64,000 nucleotides of DNA, from assembly GCF_034190915.1 (NCBI RefSeq), contig NW_026947507.1:35675501-35739500 (forward strand), written 5' to 3'. This document shows, piece by piece, positions 48,022-59,167 of the stretch. The position numbers were made by a program, and so were the translations under genes. The DNA is from Cavia porcellus. Its lineage: Eukaryota; Chordata; Mammalia; Rodentia; Caviidae. Each line of letters starts with the position of its first letter. The stretch's first letter is position 1. The notes below the pieces were generated by a model. It did not search any database and was not told the DNA's origin. It saw only the letters and a program-made list of their open reading frames with translations.

Positions 48022-48300
48022 GTCATAGGCTGCTGGGAGGAGAAACAAGCTAGCCCCCCTTCCTGTGAACCAGCAGCAGCTGTGTGCTGTGGGAAGGAGA
48101 AACAAGAAACCAGCCATTTTCTGTGAATCAGAGGCAGCCATATTGGCTGCCAGGAGGAAAACAAGAAGCCATTCCCTTCCTGTGAACCAGAGGGAACCAT
48201 GTGGGCCTCTCGGAGGAGAAACAAGAAACCAGCCCCTTTCTGTGACTCAGTTGGCCCATGGACTGGGAGACAAGAAGAGCCGAGCACCTCCCCACTGTGT
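48022..48300 (+). repeat. Minisatellite of about 59-bp units
   Basis: The anchor TGTGAA/TGTGAC occurs at 48064, 48122, 48181 and 48241, spacing 58, 59 and 60 bp. Each unit carries (G)GAGGAGAAACAAGAAACC or close variants, then a C-rich patch and (T)TCCTGTGAACCAG. About 4.5 units are present. It is GC-rich beside AT-rich neighbours and has long open frames on both strands as a result of its composition and repeat phase. No known satellite is recognised. Confidence 0.88.
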
Positions 48301-48365
48301 AAGCCACCGGCTAATCTGGAGAAACACAGGATAAGATGATAGCTACTGAAGTTAAAAAACCAAAA

Positions 48366-48535
48366 AACAGTTTGCTGGACATGGTGGTACACACCTGTAA
48401 TTCCAGCACTCAGGAGGCTGAGGCAGGAGGACTGTTGCAAGTGTGAGACCAGCCTGGGTTACAAAGTGAGCAAAAGGCCAGCCTGAGCTGCATAATGAGA
48501 CCCTTTCTCAAAAATACAAAAACAAAAACAAAATA
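48366..48535 (+). repeat. B1 SINE
   Basis: TGCTGGACATGGTGGTACAC through GAGACCCTTTCTCAAAAATA, with both halves of the duplication. Confidence 0.9.
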
Positions 48536-48659
48536 TAGAAATTTAACAATATAATAGTTATTATATTGAAAAAAAAGAGCTTAATGCTTGCAGTGTTTAG
48601 TGTTTGATTGACTTTGTAAGCCTAAAGCTGGTAGTCTGAACATCAATTTAGAGGATAAC

Positions 48660-49197
48660 AATAGGCAGTATAGCAACTATGGAGAATTTCCTCCTAAAGG
48701 TGGTAGCCACTGTTAATTCCCTATTATCTTATAACATCCTGTTTCATTTTCATTGTTTTGCTTTGTTTGGTTTTATTATATCTGATAGCATAGGCAGCTA
48801 TTTCAAAGATAACAAGATATGTTATGGTAACTATTATCGACTTTCTGTTATTTTATTTTGAAGCCCTATATCACTTTCATTGTTTTGTTTCGATTCGTTT
48901 TGTTCTGTTCTGTTTTGATTTTGCTATGTTTTTGGTATGGGTAGCTACTATGAACATAGCAGGAGGTATATGGGAGTCATTGTTGTTTTTCTTGTATCTT
49001 GTTTTTGAAGTCCTATATCACTTTCACTGTTTTGTTTTGATTGGCTTTATTCTGTTTTATTTTGTTTATTTTATTTTTTGGTACTAGGGATCGAACTCAG
49101 GACCTTGCACTTGCCAGGCAGGCATTTATGCCACTGAGCTAAATCCTTGGCCCTGATTTTGTTTAATTTTATTCTTTTTAAAATAAAAAATAAAAAG
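48660..49197 (+). mobile_element. LINE 3' end with tandem modules (sense), related to 32.7 kb and 63.7 kb copies
   Basis: Modules recur as ATCACTTTCATTGTTTTGTT and ATCACTTTCACTGTTTTGTT, and as GGCAGCTATTTCAAAGATAA, GGTAGCCACTGTTAATTCC and GGTAGCTACTATGAACATAG, with a period of roughly 130-150 bp. After an antisense ID-like SINE the 3' end resumes with TTTATTCTTTTTAAAATAAA. This matches the 3' end of the minus-strand element at 32705. It is 5'-truncated and non-coding. Confidence 0.75.
49072..49153 (-). repeat. ID-like SINE (antisense) inside the LINE 3' end
   Basis: TTTTTTGGTACTAGGGATCG, CACTTGCCAGGCAGGCATTT, ending AATCCTTGGCCC. Confidence 0.88.
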
Positions 49198-49564
49198 GAT
49201 GGTAGAGTGCCCCTTTGTTAGGTTCCCACAAATAAACAAACACAAATAACACAAATAAACAAACAAACAAAGGCTTGCTGAAGCTCAGCCCTGTGTTTCC
49301 ACTAAGAGCATTAGCTGTGGAGTCTAGACTGTGCCTGCCTCAGCTGTGTCATGCCTTCCATCAGTGTGCAGTTCTCCTGTTCTGTATGAAAGTCTTCATC
49401 TTTTAGTTTCATTGATATGGAAAACTGTTATTTTGGCCATCTTTTGGTTCATAATTACCTGGATGTATGCACCTGTGTATATGTTTTCAACATTTCTGTA
49501 TTTTTTGTCACAGGTAGATCTTGTCATATGTGTACCTCTCCAGTTATATTTTTCTGAGCCTTGA

Positions 49565-49965
49565 TGTCTTAAGTTACTTTTTTCTAGTTGCTGAGACAAA
49601 ATATCTGATGCCCAAAATTAAGGAAATGAAAGGTTCCTTTAGCTCCCAGCTTATGGAAGTTTCAGCCCATACTCAGCTGACTGCACAGCAGAGTACGTGG
49701 CACAGAGGACAAAAGACAGCAAAAGCAAGGAGAGCAAGAGGAGGAAGAAGCAAGCCTCTTTTCCTCCCTTATATTGTAAGCAAGCTACCCTGCCCGCGGG
49801 CCACCCTTCCCAATAGCTGGTGAAGCACTGGGACCATCTCCCTACCCTCTTCAACAGACTGAGGATGTTTACAAAGTTAGGACCCTAGTCCCCTGCTGAG
49901 TCACTTTAGTTAATTTATAAACTGCTCAAGTTGACATAATGAATCAACCATTAAAAAATATCCTA
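49565..49965 (-). mobile_element. MaLR-type solo LTR (antisense)
   Basis: On the minus strand this runs from GGTTGATTCATTATGTCAAC to the CATCAGATATTTTGTCTCAG end. It is the same family as the sense copy at 6562-6938. A further short piece of the same start (AAGTTGATACAATGTATCAA) lies at 50032-50073, suggesting a local duplication or a second truncated copy. Confidence 0.65.
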
Positions 49966-50137
49966 GAACAGTAAGGGCATGTGTGTATACTGCAGGATGT
50001 GTAACTGCTGAGTTACTTTGTTAGACTTTTAGACTTTTCAAGTTGATACAATGTATCAACCATAACACTTGATCTTTTTTGTTTGTTTGTTTTTGTACTC
50101 TAAAGAGTCTCTGCTGTTATTAGCAAAATTAGAAATT

Positions 50138-50440
50138 TAGGAGCCAAGGATACAGCTCAGTGGCATAAGCGCCTGCCTGCCAGCCAAGCGCAAGGTCCTG
50201 AGTTCAATTCTCAGTACCAAAAAAAAAAAAGAAGAGAAAAATGGGCATTGCAGTTGGATATCGTGGCATGCACCAATTACTCAGGTGGTTGAGGCAGGAG
50301 AATCAGAAGCTCAAGGCCTCTTATTTTGAGACAGCGAGGCCCTGTCTCAAAATAAGAAATGAAAAATAAGGGGCTTTAGCTCAGCATTAAGCACTTGCCT
50401 AGCATGCATGAGGCTCTGGGTTTATTCCCCAGTACTGGAA
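50138..50440 (+). repeat. Sense SINEs: ID-like, B1, ID-like
   Basis: ID-like at 50140-50232 (GCATAAGCGCCTGCCTGCCA, A11 tail). B1-like at 50252-50368 with TATTTTGAGACA inserted. ID-like at 50371-50440 (GGGGCTTTAGCTCAGCATTA). Confidence 0.75.
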
Positions 50441-50733
50441 AAAAGAGGGCAGAGCAGGTTTCATATGCAGAAAGGGGTAAATTTATTCATCAAGGGGACA
50501 TAATTCCAAATGTGCTTGTACCCAAATACATCCTAGTAATACATTTATTTTGGGCAAGAGGAGTATGTAAAACATTCCAGTTGTCAAAAGTACTCCATAA
50601 AGGAATACAATATCTTGAGAAGTATTGCTGTTACTTCCTCCTTACTAACCTGTTTCCAGTTCCCCCTTTTCCCTACTTTCTCCTCTATACCTCCTGTAGG
50701 CAGCCAGCACTTTCTGGTTTATTCTACCTGTAT

Positions 50734-51784
50734 TTTTTTTTTTTTTTGGTGCTTTAAACAATTTATTTAACAAAAATGGACTTCCATTTATTTAGCTGAA
50801 GTGACTTCCACTTTATTTTGATTCATCTTTTCCCCATGGTGATTTACAGGATCTTCAAACCAATGTAAATATTTCATAAATATTTGGCTATTTGGGTATA
50901 TACCTGCCCAATATGTCAGCAATATCTTTCAGCAAGAAAAACACTGAATAGTAAAGACCCTACATAATTAACTAGGTAGAAAGAAAATCTCTAAATATTT
51001 TGTTTCTGAGGCAAAGGAACCACATACCTGTTCAATTAAGAGAAACCACCCTTACAACATAGGATGATTTTTAAATTTTTAAGTAGGGCCTAGAACACTT
51101 AATGGCCAGTTAGGTGCTGAATGGCAGAGCTTCATCCCCAGTGTACGCCATGAATTCATAGGGAAAAGGTTCCCGCAATTCAGGCTCCTTTCCATTGGTT
51201 CTCACAAAGTGTACTCTGAGTGTGGCAGGTTGGTGCTTTAAACTCCAGTGAATTTTTCTTTGGTTTGCATCTTTTTCTGATCATTTTCCTTGTCATGTTT
51301 CAGGAAGCTATTGTGACTCTTTGAGTGTTTGGGGTGTTTTGTTTTGTTTTTTTGTTTGTTTGTTTTTTGGTACCAGGGATCGAACTGATGACCTCACGCT
51401 TTCCAGGCAGGCGCTTATGCCGCTGAGCTAAACCCCCAGCCCTCTTTGAGTGTTTAATTTGCTCAATATGCACATTAATCCTCTTGGCAAGCATATTATT
51501 CTTAACTTGCTTGTTTACACCAATGCCAACAGCATGCTGGGTAACACTGTAGACTCTTCTTGTTTTGTGATCGTAAATGTTTGTGTGGCATTCCTTTTTG
51601 CACAGTACACATTCCCTTGATGGCTACAATAGCACCCTTTTTGTAGATTTGCATGTATATGGTCAAAGGAATGACCCCATGTTTTCTAAAAGGCCTAGAG
51701 AACATATACCGGGTTCTTCTCCTCTTTCTCTTTGTGTTTGTCATTTTGGCAAATTACTAGAAGATGGAGCATCCAACTGAAAAG
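50734..51784 (-). pseudogene. RPL21 processed pseudogene with extended 3' part
   Basis: Retrocopy of the mRNA for ribosomal protein L21 (eL21, 60S subunit). The start codon is at 51744 on the minus strand. Readable segments: [56 protein letters not shown] and, near the end, PFPYEFMA at about 51145, where the parent stop codon is replaced by a Tyr codon. Frames shift between blocks. An ID-like SINE splits it at 51331-51441. A T15 run at 50734-50748 (poly-A on the minus strand) follows an AATAAA (complement at 50762-50767). TCTACCTGTAT (50723-50733) and TCTACCTGCAT (51785-51795) look like the target duplication. The 3' non-coding part is about 380 bp, far longer than the short usual RPL21 3' UTR. 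Confidence 0.88.
51331..51441 (-). repeat. ID-like SINE in the RPL21 retrocopy, 14-bp target duplication
   Basis: CTCTTTGAGTGTTT at 51317-51330 is repeated at 51442-51455. The body is antisense (TTTTTGGTACCAGGGATCGA, CAGGCAGGCGCTTATGCCGC). Removing it restores the RPL21 order. Confidence 0.92.
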
Positions 51785-52134
51785 GTCTACCTGCATTATT
51801 ATATACAAAGACAGTGTATGTGCATCTCGTGTATTCCTTTACTATATAAATGATAGTATACTATACACTGTTCTGATTTGCTTTTTTTAACTTTATAGTA
51901 GATCCCTAAAATGAATTTGTAGAGATCTTTCTCATTCTTTTTTATAGCTTCTTAGTGCTCCATTGTAGATGTATCCTAACTGGCTCAACCTTTCTTCTAT
52001 GTTTTTCGGTTATTACAAACAGCACTGCAGCCTGTGCATATATATTTTCGTATTGGTAGAACATATGGCTCATAGGAGTGGGTCAAAAGTGAAGTGAATA
52101 TGTGATTTTCATAGCTTTTGCTTTTGTGCGTGTG

Positions 52135-52333
52135 TGTCATACAGGAAATTGAACCCAGTGCCTTTGCACCAAAGTACATCCTCAGCCCTTTCTCTCCCCC
52201 TTCCTTACTTTGAGAGATGTCTCAGTAAGTCTGTAAGTTGTCCAGACTGGGCTTGTATTTGCTGTTTTCTTGCTTCATCCTCCCAAGGTGCTTGGATTAC
52301 AGAACTCCGTGAATATTGACCATGCCTGGCCCC

Positions 52334-52374
<41 letters not shown>

Positions 52375-52445
52375 TGCTGGGGATCAAACCCAGGGCCTAG
52401 GCAAAAAAGACAAGAACTCTACCACTGAGTCACATTTCCAGCTCC
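52135..52445 (-). repeat. Antisense SINE pieces and (TG)n microsatellite
   Basis: ID-like fragment (52138-52190). Monomeric B1 (52208-52332). (TG)n of about 18 units at 52337-52373. ID-like body (52374-52442, GGTGCTGGGGATCAAACCCA). Confidence 0.8.
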
Positions 52446-52542
52446 CCCTTTTTTACTATGCAAATTACTTTCATTTTTAAATACTCAGATTTATTTTTTC
52501 CTTTATTGTCTGTGAATTTTATTTTTTAATTTTTATTTATTT

Positions 52543-52678
52543 ATTTTGGCTTTTTGAGATAGGGTCTCATTTTGTAGTACAGCCATTAAACTCACTATAT
52601 AACCCAGGATGCCCTCAAACTCATGGGGATCCTCCTGCCTCAGCCTCTCAGGTGCTAGGATTACAGACATGCTAGGAT
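52543..52678 (-). repeat. B1 SINE (antisense)
   Basis: TTTTTGAGATAGGGTCTCAT through GATTACAGACATGC. Confidence 0.85.
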
Positions 52679-52811
52679 TGCCTATGGATTTTGAGTTCAT
52701 TATAAACTTTTTTTTTCTATACCCATGTATTTTTGTAGAAGAACTCACCAAGGTTCTTCTAGAATTTCTATAGTTTTTGCTTATCCATCTGTTATGTATT
52801 GTGTGAGCTAT

Positions 52812-53158
52812 TGTCTTTGTTACTTTTGTCTCCTTCCTGAGACAAAATACTTGCTGGCCAAAATGAAGGAAGGAAAGGTTTATTTAGCTTACAATTTTTT
52901 TGGAGATTTCATTCCTTACTCAGCTGGTTCTAGGGCAGGGTGGCGTGGCTAAGGAGCTCAACCAACATGGCAGCCATAAGCAATGAGCCAAAAGGGCAAG
53001 AGGGAGGAGTATACCTCCTTCCCACCTTGGGCAGGTGCAGCATTCATGGTACCAGTCCCAGGGTTAACAAACAGAGATGCTAGACTGCCACTTTGGAAAG
53101 GCCCATCCCCCAAGAGCACATGAGGCTTTGGGGTGACATTCAAACACAAACCATAACA
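52812..53158 (-). mobile_element. MaLR-type solo LTR (antisense), complete ends
   Basis: On the minus strand it starts TGTTATGGTTTGTGTTTGAA and ends GTAACAAAGACA, with the AAGCTAAATAAACC polyadenylation region near the 3' end. The length of 347 bp and TG...CA ends fit a complete solo LTR of MST/ORR1-like MaLR type. No internal retroviral sequence is present. Confidence 0.78.
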
Positions 53159-53547
53159 GTAATGGATCTAATTTTGTATTTTTTGAAGTGACAACTAGTC
53201 CCAAAGTCATTACCAAAAAAGCCCATCATTACCCCAGTGATGTGAGATACCACTTTCATTATGTACACATTTTTATACATACATTTTTATTCTGTACTGC
53301 TTCACACCAGTGGTATATTTATCTATATAATTCATGTGCTAACATACTACTTTGATTATAGAAGTGTATTATATATCTTTAGGCTATTTACTCATCAAAG
53401 TTTTTTCTTTTTTCAATGTTTTCCTGGCTTATTGCATGTTGATATTTCCATAGAAATTTTAGTGTCAACTTGTTGAACTTCATAAATTTGCATGTTGGTA
53501 TTTTTATTGGAATTGAATGATTTTATAAATTAAATTATGGAGAATTT

Positions 53548-53930
53548 TTTAGGTGCTAGAGATTGAGCCCAGGGTCTCAAGCACTCTTGGCAAATGCGCT
53601 ACACTAAGTTACACCCTCAGTGCTGAGAACTGTAGTCTTTAATGTTGAGTTGTCCTACCTAAAAGTACTAGATACCTGCTTGTATTTTTGAGGAGTGTTT
53701 TAAAATTGCCTCGTACTGATTTTATACTTTCCTTGTTAAATTATTCTTGAGTATTTAGGCTTTGTTACTATTACAAATGAAAATTTCTCTATCATGATGT
53801 CCTGTTTATTGTTTGTGTATGAAAAGTTATTTGTATGGAAATGTAGCTCAGTGGTACAGCACTTATCTAGTGTGTGGGAGGACCTGGATTTGATCCTCAG
53901 CACTACAAAGAATAAAAAAAAAAAAAAGAT
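53548..53930. repeat. ID-like SINEs: antisense fragment and sense copy
   Basis: Antisense at 53550-53625 (AGGTGCTAGAGATTGAGCCC). Sense at 53836-53930 (TGGAAATGTAGCTCAGTGGT, GATCCTCAGCACTAC, A14 tail). Confidence 0.75.
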
Positions 53931-54343
53931 TACTTACTTTGCATGTTAATTTTACATCCTATTTTATTGGGTAGTTTTATCAATTTTTTTCAGCTTTCTT
54001 TTTTCAAATACACTATTATAATAACATATACAGTCATCATTTTAGTTTTTCTTTTCCTGCTCTTAAAAGATCTTTTATTTAATTCCACTGGCTAACAATG
54101 CTAAATAGTAAATAGTAGCAGGGAGTTCATATTCTTGCCTTGTTTTTGATCTTACCAGTAATGTTTCCAGTGTTTATTATAAAATAATTACATATACAAG
54201 CTTCTACAGCTCTCTGACAGTGTCACTGACCTTAGGAGTAACAGTGAGATGTAACATTATAGCAAATCATTTGAATTTATATAAGCAGTCTTCATGTATA
54301 TCATGGTCATGAAGAAAATTTTATCCTTGAATTTGTCTTGTAG

Positions 54344-54455
54344 TGTGTGCTGTTTTTATGGAGTTTAAAGATTATTCATCCCAAAACATTATTTCTGCTT
54401 CGAGGAAATCATGAATGCAGGCATCTTACAGAATACTTCACCTTCAAACAGGAAT
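54344..54455 (+). CDS. PPP3CC: PPP3CC exon 4, residues 125-162 with GNHE motif
   Basis: Acceptor GTCTTGTAG|TGTGTGC and donor GGAAT|GTAAGT. Encodes [19 protein letters not shown], then [18 protein letters not shown] and the first base of codon 162 (Cys). Asn146 of GNHE is a metal ligand in the family and His147 is the catalytic proton donor (Asn150/His151 in the alpha isoform). The neighbouring Arg and Glu are kept. The SLKI(I/N)HPKTLF wording points to the gamma isoform. The exon is 112 nt, enters in phase 0 and leaves in phase 1, joining exon 5 as Cys-Leu-Ile-Lys. Confidence 0.97.
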
Positions 54456-54524
54456 GTAAGTATAATCATTTTTCCAGAATCTTTTTATTCTTTAACTCTG
54501 AACTAAGGTTCAGAGTTTTTTCTG

Positions 54525-54640
54525 TGTTTTGAAACAGGGTGTCATTCTGTTGGCCTCAGTCTCTTGGGCTCCATGGTCCTCCCATTTTAGCCTCTTGTGC
54601 AGCCAGGACTACAGGCTGGGCCACTTTGTGTGGCTAAGCT
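54525..54640 (-). repeat. Degenerate B1-like SINE (antisense)
   Basis: GTTTTGAAACAGGGTGTCAT through CTGGGCCACTTTGTGTGGCT. Confidence 0.6.
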
Positions 54641-55295
54641 TCAGGTTTTCAAAGTGACATTTAATCTGATCCTCCCTGTTTCATTACAAGTGGTTTTGTT
54701 TTTGTTTTTGTTTTATTGGAGTTCCTTTTTGTGTGGGAATTGAACTCAATTCTTTTTGACAAGCATAATTGGTTCAAACTATTTTTGGGACATGAAACAA
54801 TAGGTTCAAGAATACTTTTAAGTTTTTCCTTTTGAACAGAATTTCTTATCTTAGGTTTTTATTTATTTTCTACATGCTTAAACTGTAGTTTTAATCTGAT
54901 TGTTTTATTTTTCTTCTGTGCCAAGATACTCCTGTTTCACTTTAATGCTTCATTTGACATGTAAATGCACACATTGAAATACAAATTTAAATTTTTATTC
55001 CTGTATTAAGAAAGAGCATTTGTGTATTTTGCTTGGGTGTTTTTACTGATAAGCTGACCTCTTAAAGTACCACTGTGACTTTTAGAATCAAGACTTTATA
55101 ATTACAAAGTAATGTTTAAATAGATGGTATTAGTTACAATCTTGTTAACGTTTTTAAGGGCTGAAGGTGATGGCTTTTCTTCTTTCAATTTTTAATTGCT
55201 TTATACTAATGGAAATTTAAAATTTTTTTGCCCAAATCTGGAGATAAGAAAGTATAACAGTTAATGTTTGATATATCATTTGTCATTGCAAAAAT

Positions 55296-55400
55296 ATATC
55301 TTGTTTTGTTTTGTTTTGTTTTGTTGTCTTGCAAGCAGGTGGTCGTGAGTTCGATCCCTGGTACCGATAAAAATGAAAAAAAAAAAGACCAAAAAAAAAA
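55296..55400 (+). repeat. (TTTTG)n run and 5'-truncated ID-like SINE
   Basis: TTTTG units at 55299-55326 run directly into CTTGCAAGCAGGTGGTCGTG and GATCCCTGGTACCGATAAAA. The SINE lacks its 5' half. Confidence 0.8.
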
Positions 55401-55507
55401 AAAGTTTTACATGGCATAGGAGATCTTATGAGTTGAATACTTACATGTGTACTGTATTGAATTAAAAAATAAAAATAAATTGTGAAAAACTAAATCATAT
55501 GAGGAGG

Positions 55508-55592
55508 GCCAGTGATATAGCTAAGTAACACATGCCTGGCAAGTGTGAGGTCCTGAGTTTGATTGCTGGTACCAAAAAAAAAAAAAAAAAGT
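55508..55592 (+). repeat. ID-like SINE
   Basis: GGCCAGTGATATAGCTAAGT, GGCAAGTGTGAGGTCCTGAG, GATTGCTGGTACC, A17 tail. Confidence 0.85.
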
Positions 55593-56216
55593 CATATGGG
55601 AAAGCTAGAGTTGGGTTTTGTATTACAAAATTTTTTGTCAAAAGAGAGGAAAAGAAAGTACTCTAAACTATATAACTGCATGTATATTTAAGTGTATAAG
55701 ATAGAAAATGATATCACAGAGTTTTATTGGATCAATGAACAGAACTGTTTGCAGTATCATTGATGGAATGTCCACTTTACAAGCTTTAATTTTGTGACTT
55801 GAACAATTACTTCTAAGATGACAATATGTAATCCATTAACTAGTGATTTCCTACTGTTCATTTTTTTTCTGTAAATCTGTATAACTTGTACCCTTTCCCT
55901 GCTTTTTTTTTCTTTTCTCCTTAAATAAAATTAAAAAAAAAAATTTTTTTGTGATGCTGAGCTATATCCCCAGTCCAGTATGATTTTAATGAGATCAGTA
56001 CAGAATTTATTGGGCCTCAACTTTCCATTCTTGACAGTAACAATGTTATTTTCCTTCTGGTATAGGAAGACATCTTTAACAAGAGAATTTCATCTCCTCC
56101 TTGTAAAAAACAGCATGAAAGTCAGAGTGATCTTCTTTCACATGCTGTTTTTCAAGTTCTTTTAACCCAAAATAGTCAGTGTTCCATAATAACGTTTTTT
56201 AGGGTAGCATATTCTT

Positions 56217-56368
56217 TTTTTTTTTTTTGAGACAGGGCCTTGCTATGCAGTTTAGGCTAGTTATGAACTCACTGTGTAGCCCAGGGTGGCCTTGAATTTA
56301 TGGCAATCCTTCTGCCTCTGTCTCCTGAGTGCTGGAATCATAAATGTGCACCACCACACCCAGGGTAG
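56217..56368 (-). repeat. B1 SINE (antisense)
   Basis: TTTTTTGAGACAGGGCCTTG, TGTGTAGCCCAGGGTGGCCT, then GTGCACCACCACACCCAG. Confidence 0.85.
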
Positions 56369-56667
56369 CATATTTTAACTTCTTCGTTCTTCATATAAAT
56401 ATGTGGCAAGATCTCCAAAATATATTCTTAGGTACTAAGAAGCAAGATAGAACAATAATGTAGGTATGTTACCATTTATGGAAAGAACCAGATTCTGTGA
56501 AAGGAGAATTGATGTACACATTTGCACACAGATGCCTGGAATATCTTTGGAGAGACACCCAGGAAACGGGTAACACTGCTTGACTGTAGAGAGGATAGGA
56601 AATGTGGATCCTTTTGTCATTTTTAAATTTTGGACCATATAAATATACTTCCTGGCTTTCTCTCTCT

Positions 56668-56815
56668 CTTTTTTTTGGAGACAGGGTCTCGCTATGCAGT
56701 TCAGGCTGGCCATGAGCTCACTTTGTAGCCCAGGCTGGTCTTGAACTTACCAGCACACCTTCTTCAGCCTTCTGAGTCTTAGGATTACAAGAGTGTGCCA
56801 CCACACCTGGTTTAT
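56668..56815 (-). repeat. B1 SINE (antisense)
   Basis: TTGGAGACAGGGTCTCGCTA, TTTGTAGCCCAGGCTGGTCT, then GTGTGCCACCACACCTGGTT. Confidence 0.87.
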
Positions 56816-57154
56816 GACTCTTTAAAAAGTGAAATCAGTAAAAGTTAAAACAGACCTGTGATAAGTGGCTAGCCAGGTTGTGGCTTCTTGCATTAGTGCT
56901 CTCAATTTGCTTTCAAAGAATTTATTTAAAATTTTTGATGCTAAATTATTAATGCTACTTAGAACTTGTATTAGTGTGATCTAATGGCTGTGATGCATTT
57001 TTTCCTTCATTATAGAAATGTTTTATGGGATTTATCATTTTCTTGAAAATAAAACGCTTGAATAAGCTAATTTAACTTTAATGATTATATATTTGGCTAT
57101 GTAAAGTCTCTTTTTAAATATTGTAACAGTGATGCAGAGGTATATTTCAGGGGC

Positions 57155-57300
57155 GTTAAGAACATGAACATTTTAAGTTCTAGTTTTGTCACTTAAAAGC
57201 TTGCACCTGTAAGCAAATTAGCCCATCTTCACCAGCTTTTAAATTAACACGGTAATAAACCCACCTCACTGGGTTTTCATATAAGGACTTAATAATTTTA
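57155..57300 (+). repeat. MIR SINE, left arm of an inverted pair
   Basis: GTTCTAGTTTTGTCACTTAA, GTAATAAACCCACCTCACTG and TTTTCATATAAGGACTTAAT follow MIR order. Confidence 0.6.
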
Positions 57301-57530
57301 TTGAACACATAATGCCTATAATGTGCTAGACATTAACACATTTCATATATGAATTCCTTTAATCATCACAGCAACCTTGAATTGTAAATAAGTGTTATTA
57401 TATGTCCATTTTACATTATGAGACAGTCAAGGCACTATGTAGAAGCTATGCCCAAAGTCCCACAGCTACTAAGTGGCAGAACTGATAATCAAAATGAGGC
57501 AGTATTGATCCTCAACCCATGTTGGGTCAA
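57301..57530 (-). repeat. MIR SINE (antisense), right arm of an inverted pair
   Basis: ATTGAACACATAATGCCTAT, AATCATCACAGCAACCTTGA, ATTTTACATTATGAGACAGT and CACAGCTACTAAGTGGCAGA are the reverse complement of MIR in order. Confidence 0.75.
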
Positions 57531-57732
57531 GCACTTAGCGATCCGAGAGCCACATTAAAAACCTACAACATAATTCCAGTATCAGTAGTATACAAAGATG
57601 ATACATTCACCATAGAAAATTAACAAAATATGGCTAAATATGTAAAGAAAAATATAGATACTATCTTCAGTCTAACCTTTCGGAAAATTAAATGTTGGTA
57701 TTCATATACATACATCCATATCCTTTTTATTT

Positions 57733-57872
57733 GTTTCTTTTGAGAAAGGATCTTGCCATATAGTTTTGAATGGTCTTGAATGCTCTACGTATTCTAGGCT
57801 GGTTTCAAACTCATGTTGATCCTCCTGCCTCAGCCTCCTGAGTGCTGGGGTTATAGAATCACACCTGGCTTT
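57733..57872 (-). repeat. B1 SINE (antisense)
   Basis: TTTTGAGAAAGGATCTTGCC through GAGTGCTGGGGTTATAGAAT. Confidence 0.82.
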
Positions 57873-58679
57873 TATCCATATTTTTTAAAAAAGTAAAAAT
57901 GGTAACATGTTGTGACCTATTTTAGTCAGATACTAACACAGCATGAGTTTCTTTTAATTTATTTTTGGTTCCCTGTTATAATTTACAGGTTGATTCAGCC
58001 TACTGTGTTTACTTCCATCTTTCTCCAGACTTGGCATATCTTTTGCAAGTTAAGGAATTCTGTTAAATCATGCAAGGATCAAGAGGCAGGTTTTCAATGC
58101 TAGATGTTGTTATGACACATTAATTAGTGATTTAGATTGTTGCCTGTATTTGAATTTAGGACCCTTAGAAAGGCATTCCTTATTGATGTTGGCAACAGAG
58201 GAAACTCTGGATCCTAAGATTTTTAGGAGAAAAAGGATTGTTTGATTTTGGCAGTAAAAAAAACCTTTACATCATACAGTAGAAAAGCATATAACCTCAA
58301 CTGTGGCTCCCTGATTTATACCTCCCTTAGGGCCATCTTTAATCATTCCCACCACCTAGGTACTGCACTCTCTTGACTTTACTTCATTCCTCAAAGCTTG
58401 CCAAGGCCAGGCTCTGATACTGAAATGTCTTTTCTAAAAGCCTGGAGAGATTGCTTCTTGGCCCTTGCTTTAGATCAAGGGCAGTGTTTGTTCTTATCAG
58501 TTAATATCTGATATGCCCTCTAACCAAGGACAATATACTAAATGGACGTTTGAAACAGGAAGATGTAACAAGAGGTTGCTATGTCCACCCAATGCATTGA
58601 CCTGGTATTATAGTAACTCCAGAAACAGTGCACCCCAGGGTGGGGGGTTATAAAGCCAGTGTTCAAAATTAATGAAATA

Positions 58680-58980
58680 AAAGCCAGGAACATGTTACCG
58701 TGGTCTCAGCACTTGGAAGGCTGAGGCAGGAGGGTCACTGTGAGTTTGAGGTCAGCCTAAGCTACATAGTGGGTTCAAGGCCAGTCTGAGACTACATAAT
58801 GAGATCTTGTCCCCCCAAAAAATAAAAAAAATAATAAAATAAAATCTTGGGGCTGGAAATATAGCTAAGCAGCACAGGCACCTGCCTGACAAAGTGTGAG
58901 GTTGTGAGTTTGATTCCTGGTATAAAAAAAAAAAAGACAATTATAAAAAAAGACAGAAAAACAAACAAAAAAGAAAACAA
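58680..58980 (+). repeat. Sense B1 and ID-like SINEs
   Basis: B1 at 58682-58845 (GGAAGGCTGAGGCAGGAGGG, then GAGATCTTGTCC). ID-like at 58849-58940 (GGGGCTGGAAATATAGCTAA) with an A-rich tail reaching 58980. Confidence 0.82.
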
Positions 58981-59167
58981 GTGCAGAAATCATTACTGTC
59001 AGGATAATCCTATTTGCTAGGTAGAGCTCAGTTCTCCTGGACTGTAGGCCATCTAATCTGTACAGAATCTTGGAAGCAGAAGAGCTCCCAGTGCTCTAGG
59101 GCTGCCTATTAGAGTTCTGGCCTTCTTTACCAGGCATCTACTAACTTTGAAACCTAAGGTCAAGTAT

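Noticed and set aside
48022..48300. CRISPR-like regular spacing of repeats
   Set aside because: The units are continuous tandem copies without unique spacers, in a mammalian intron.
47937..48440. 167-codon minus-strand frame
   Set aside because: It spans the 59-bp minisatellite and the start of a B1. Repeat phase and composition explain it.
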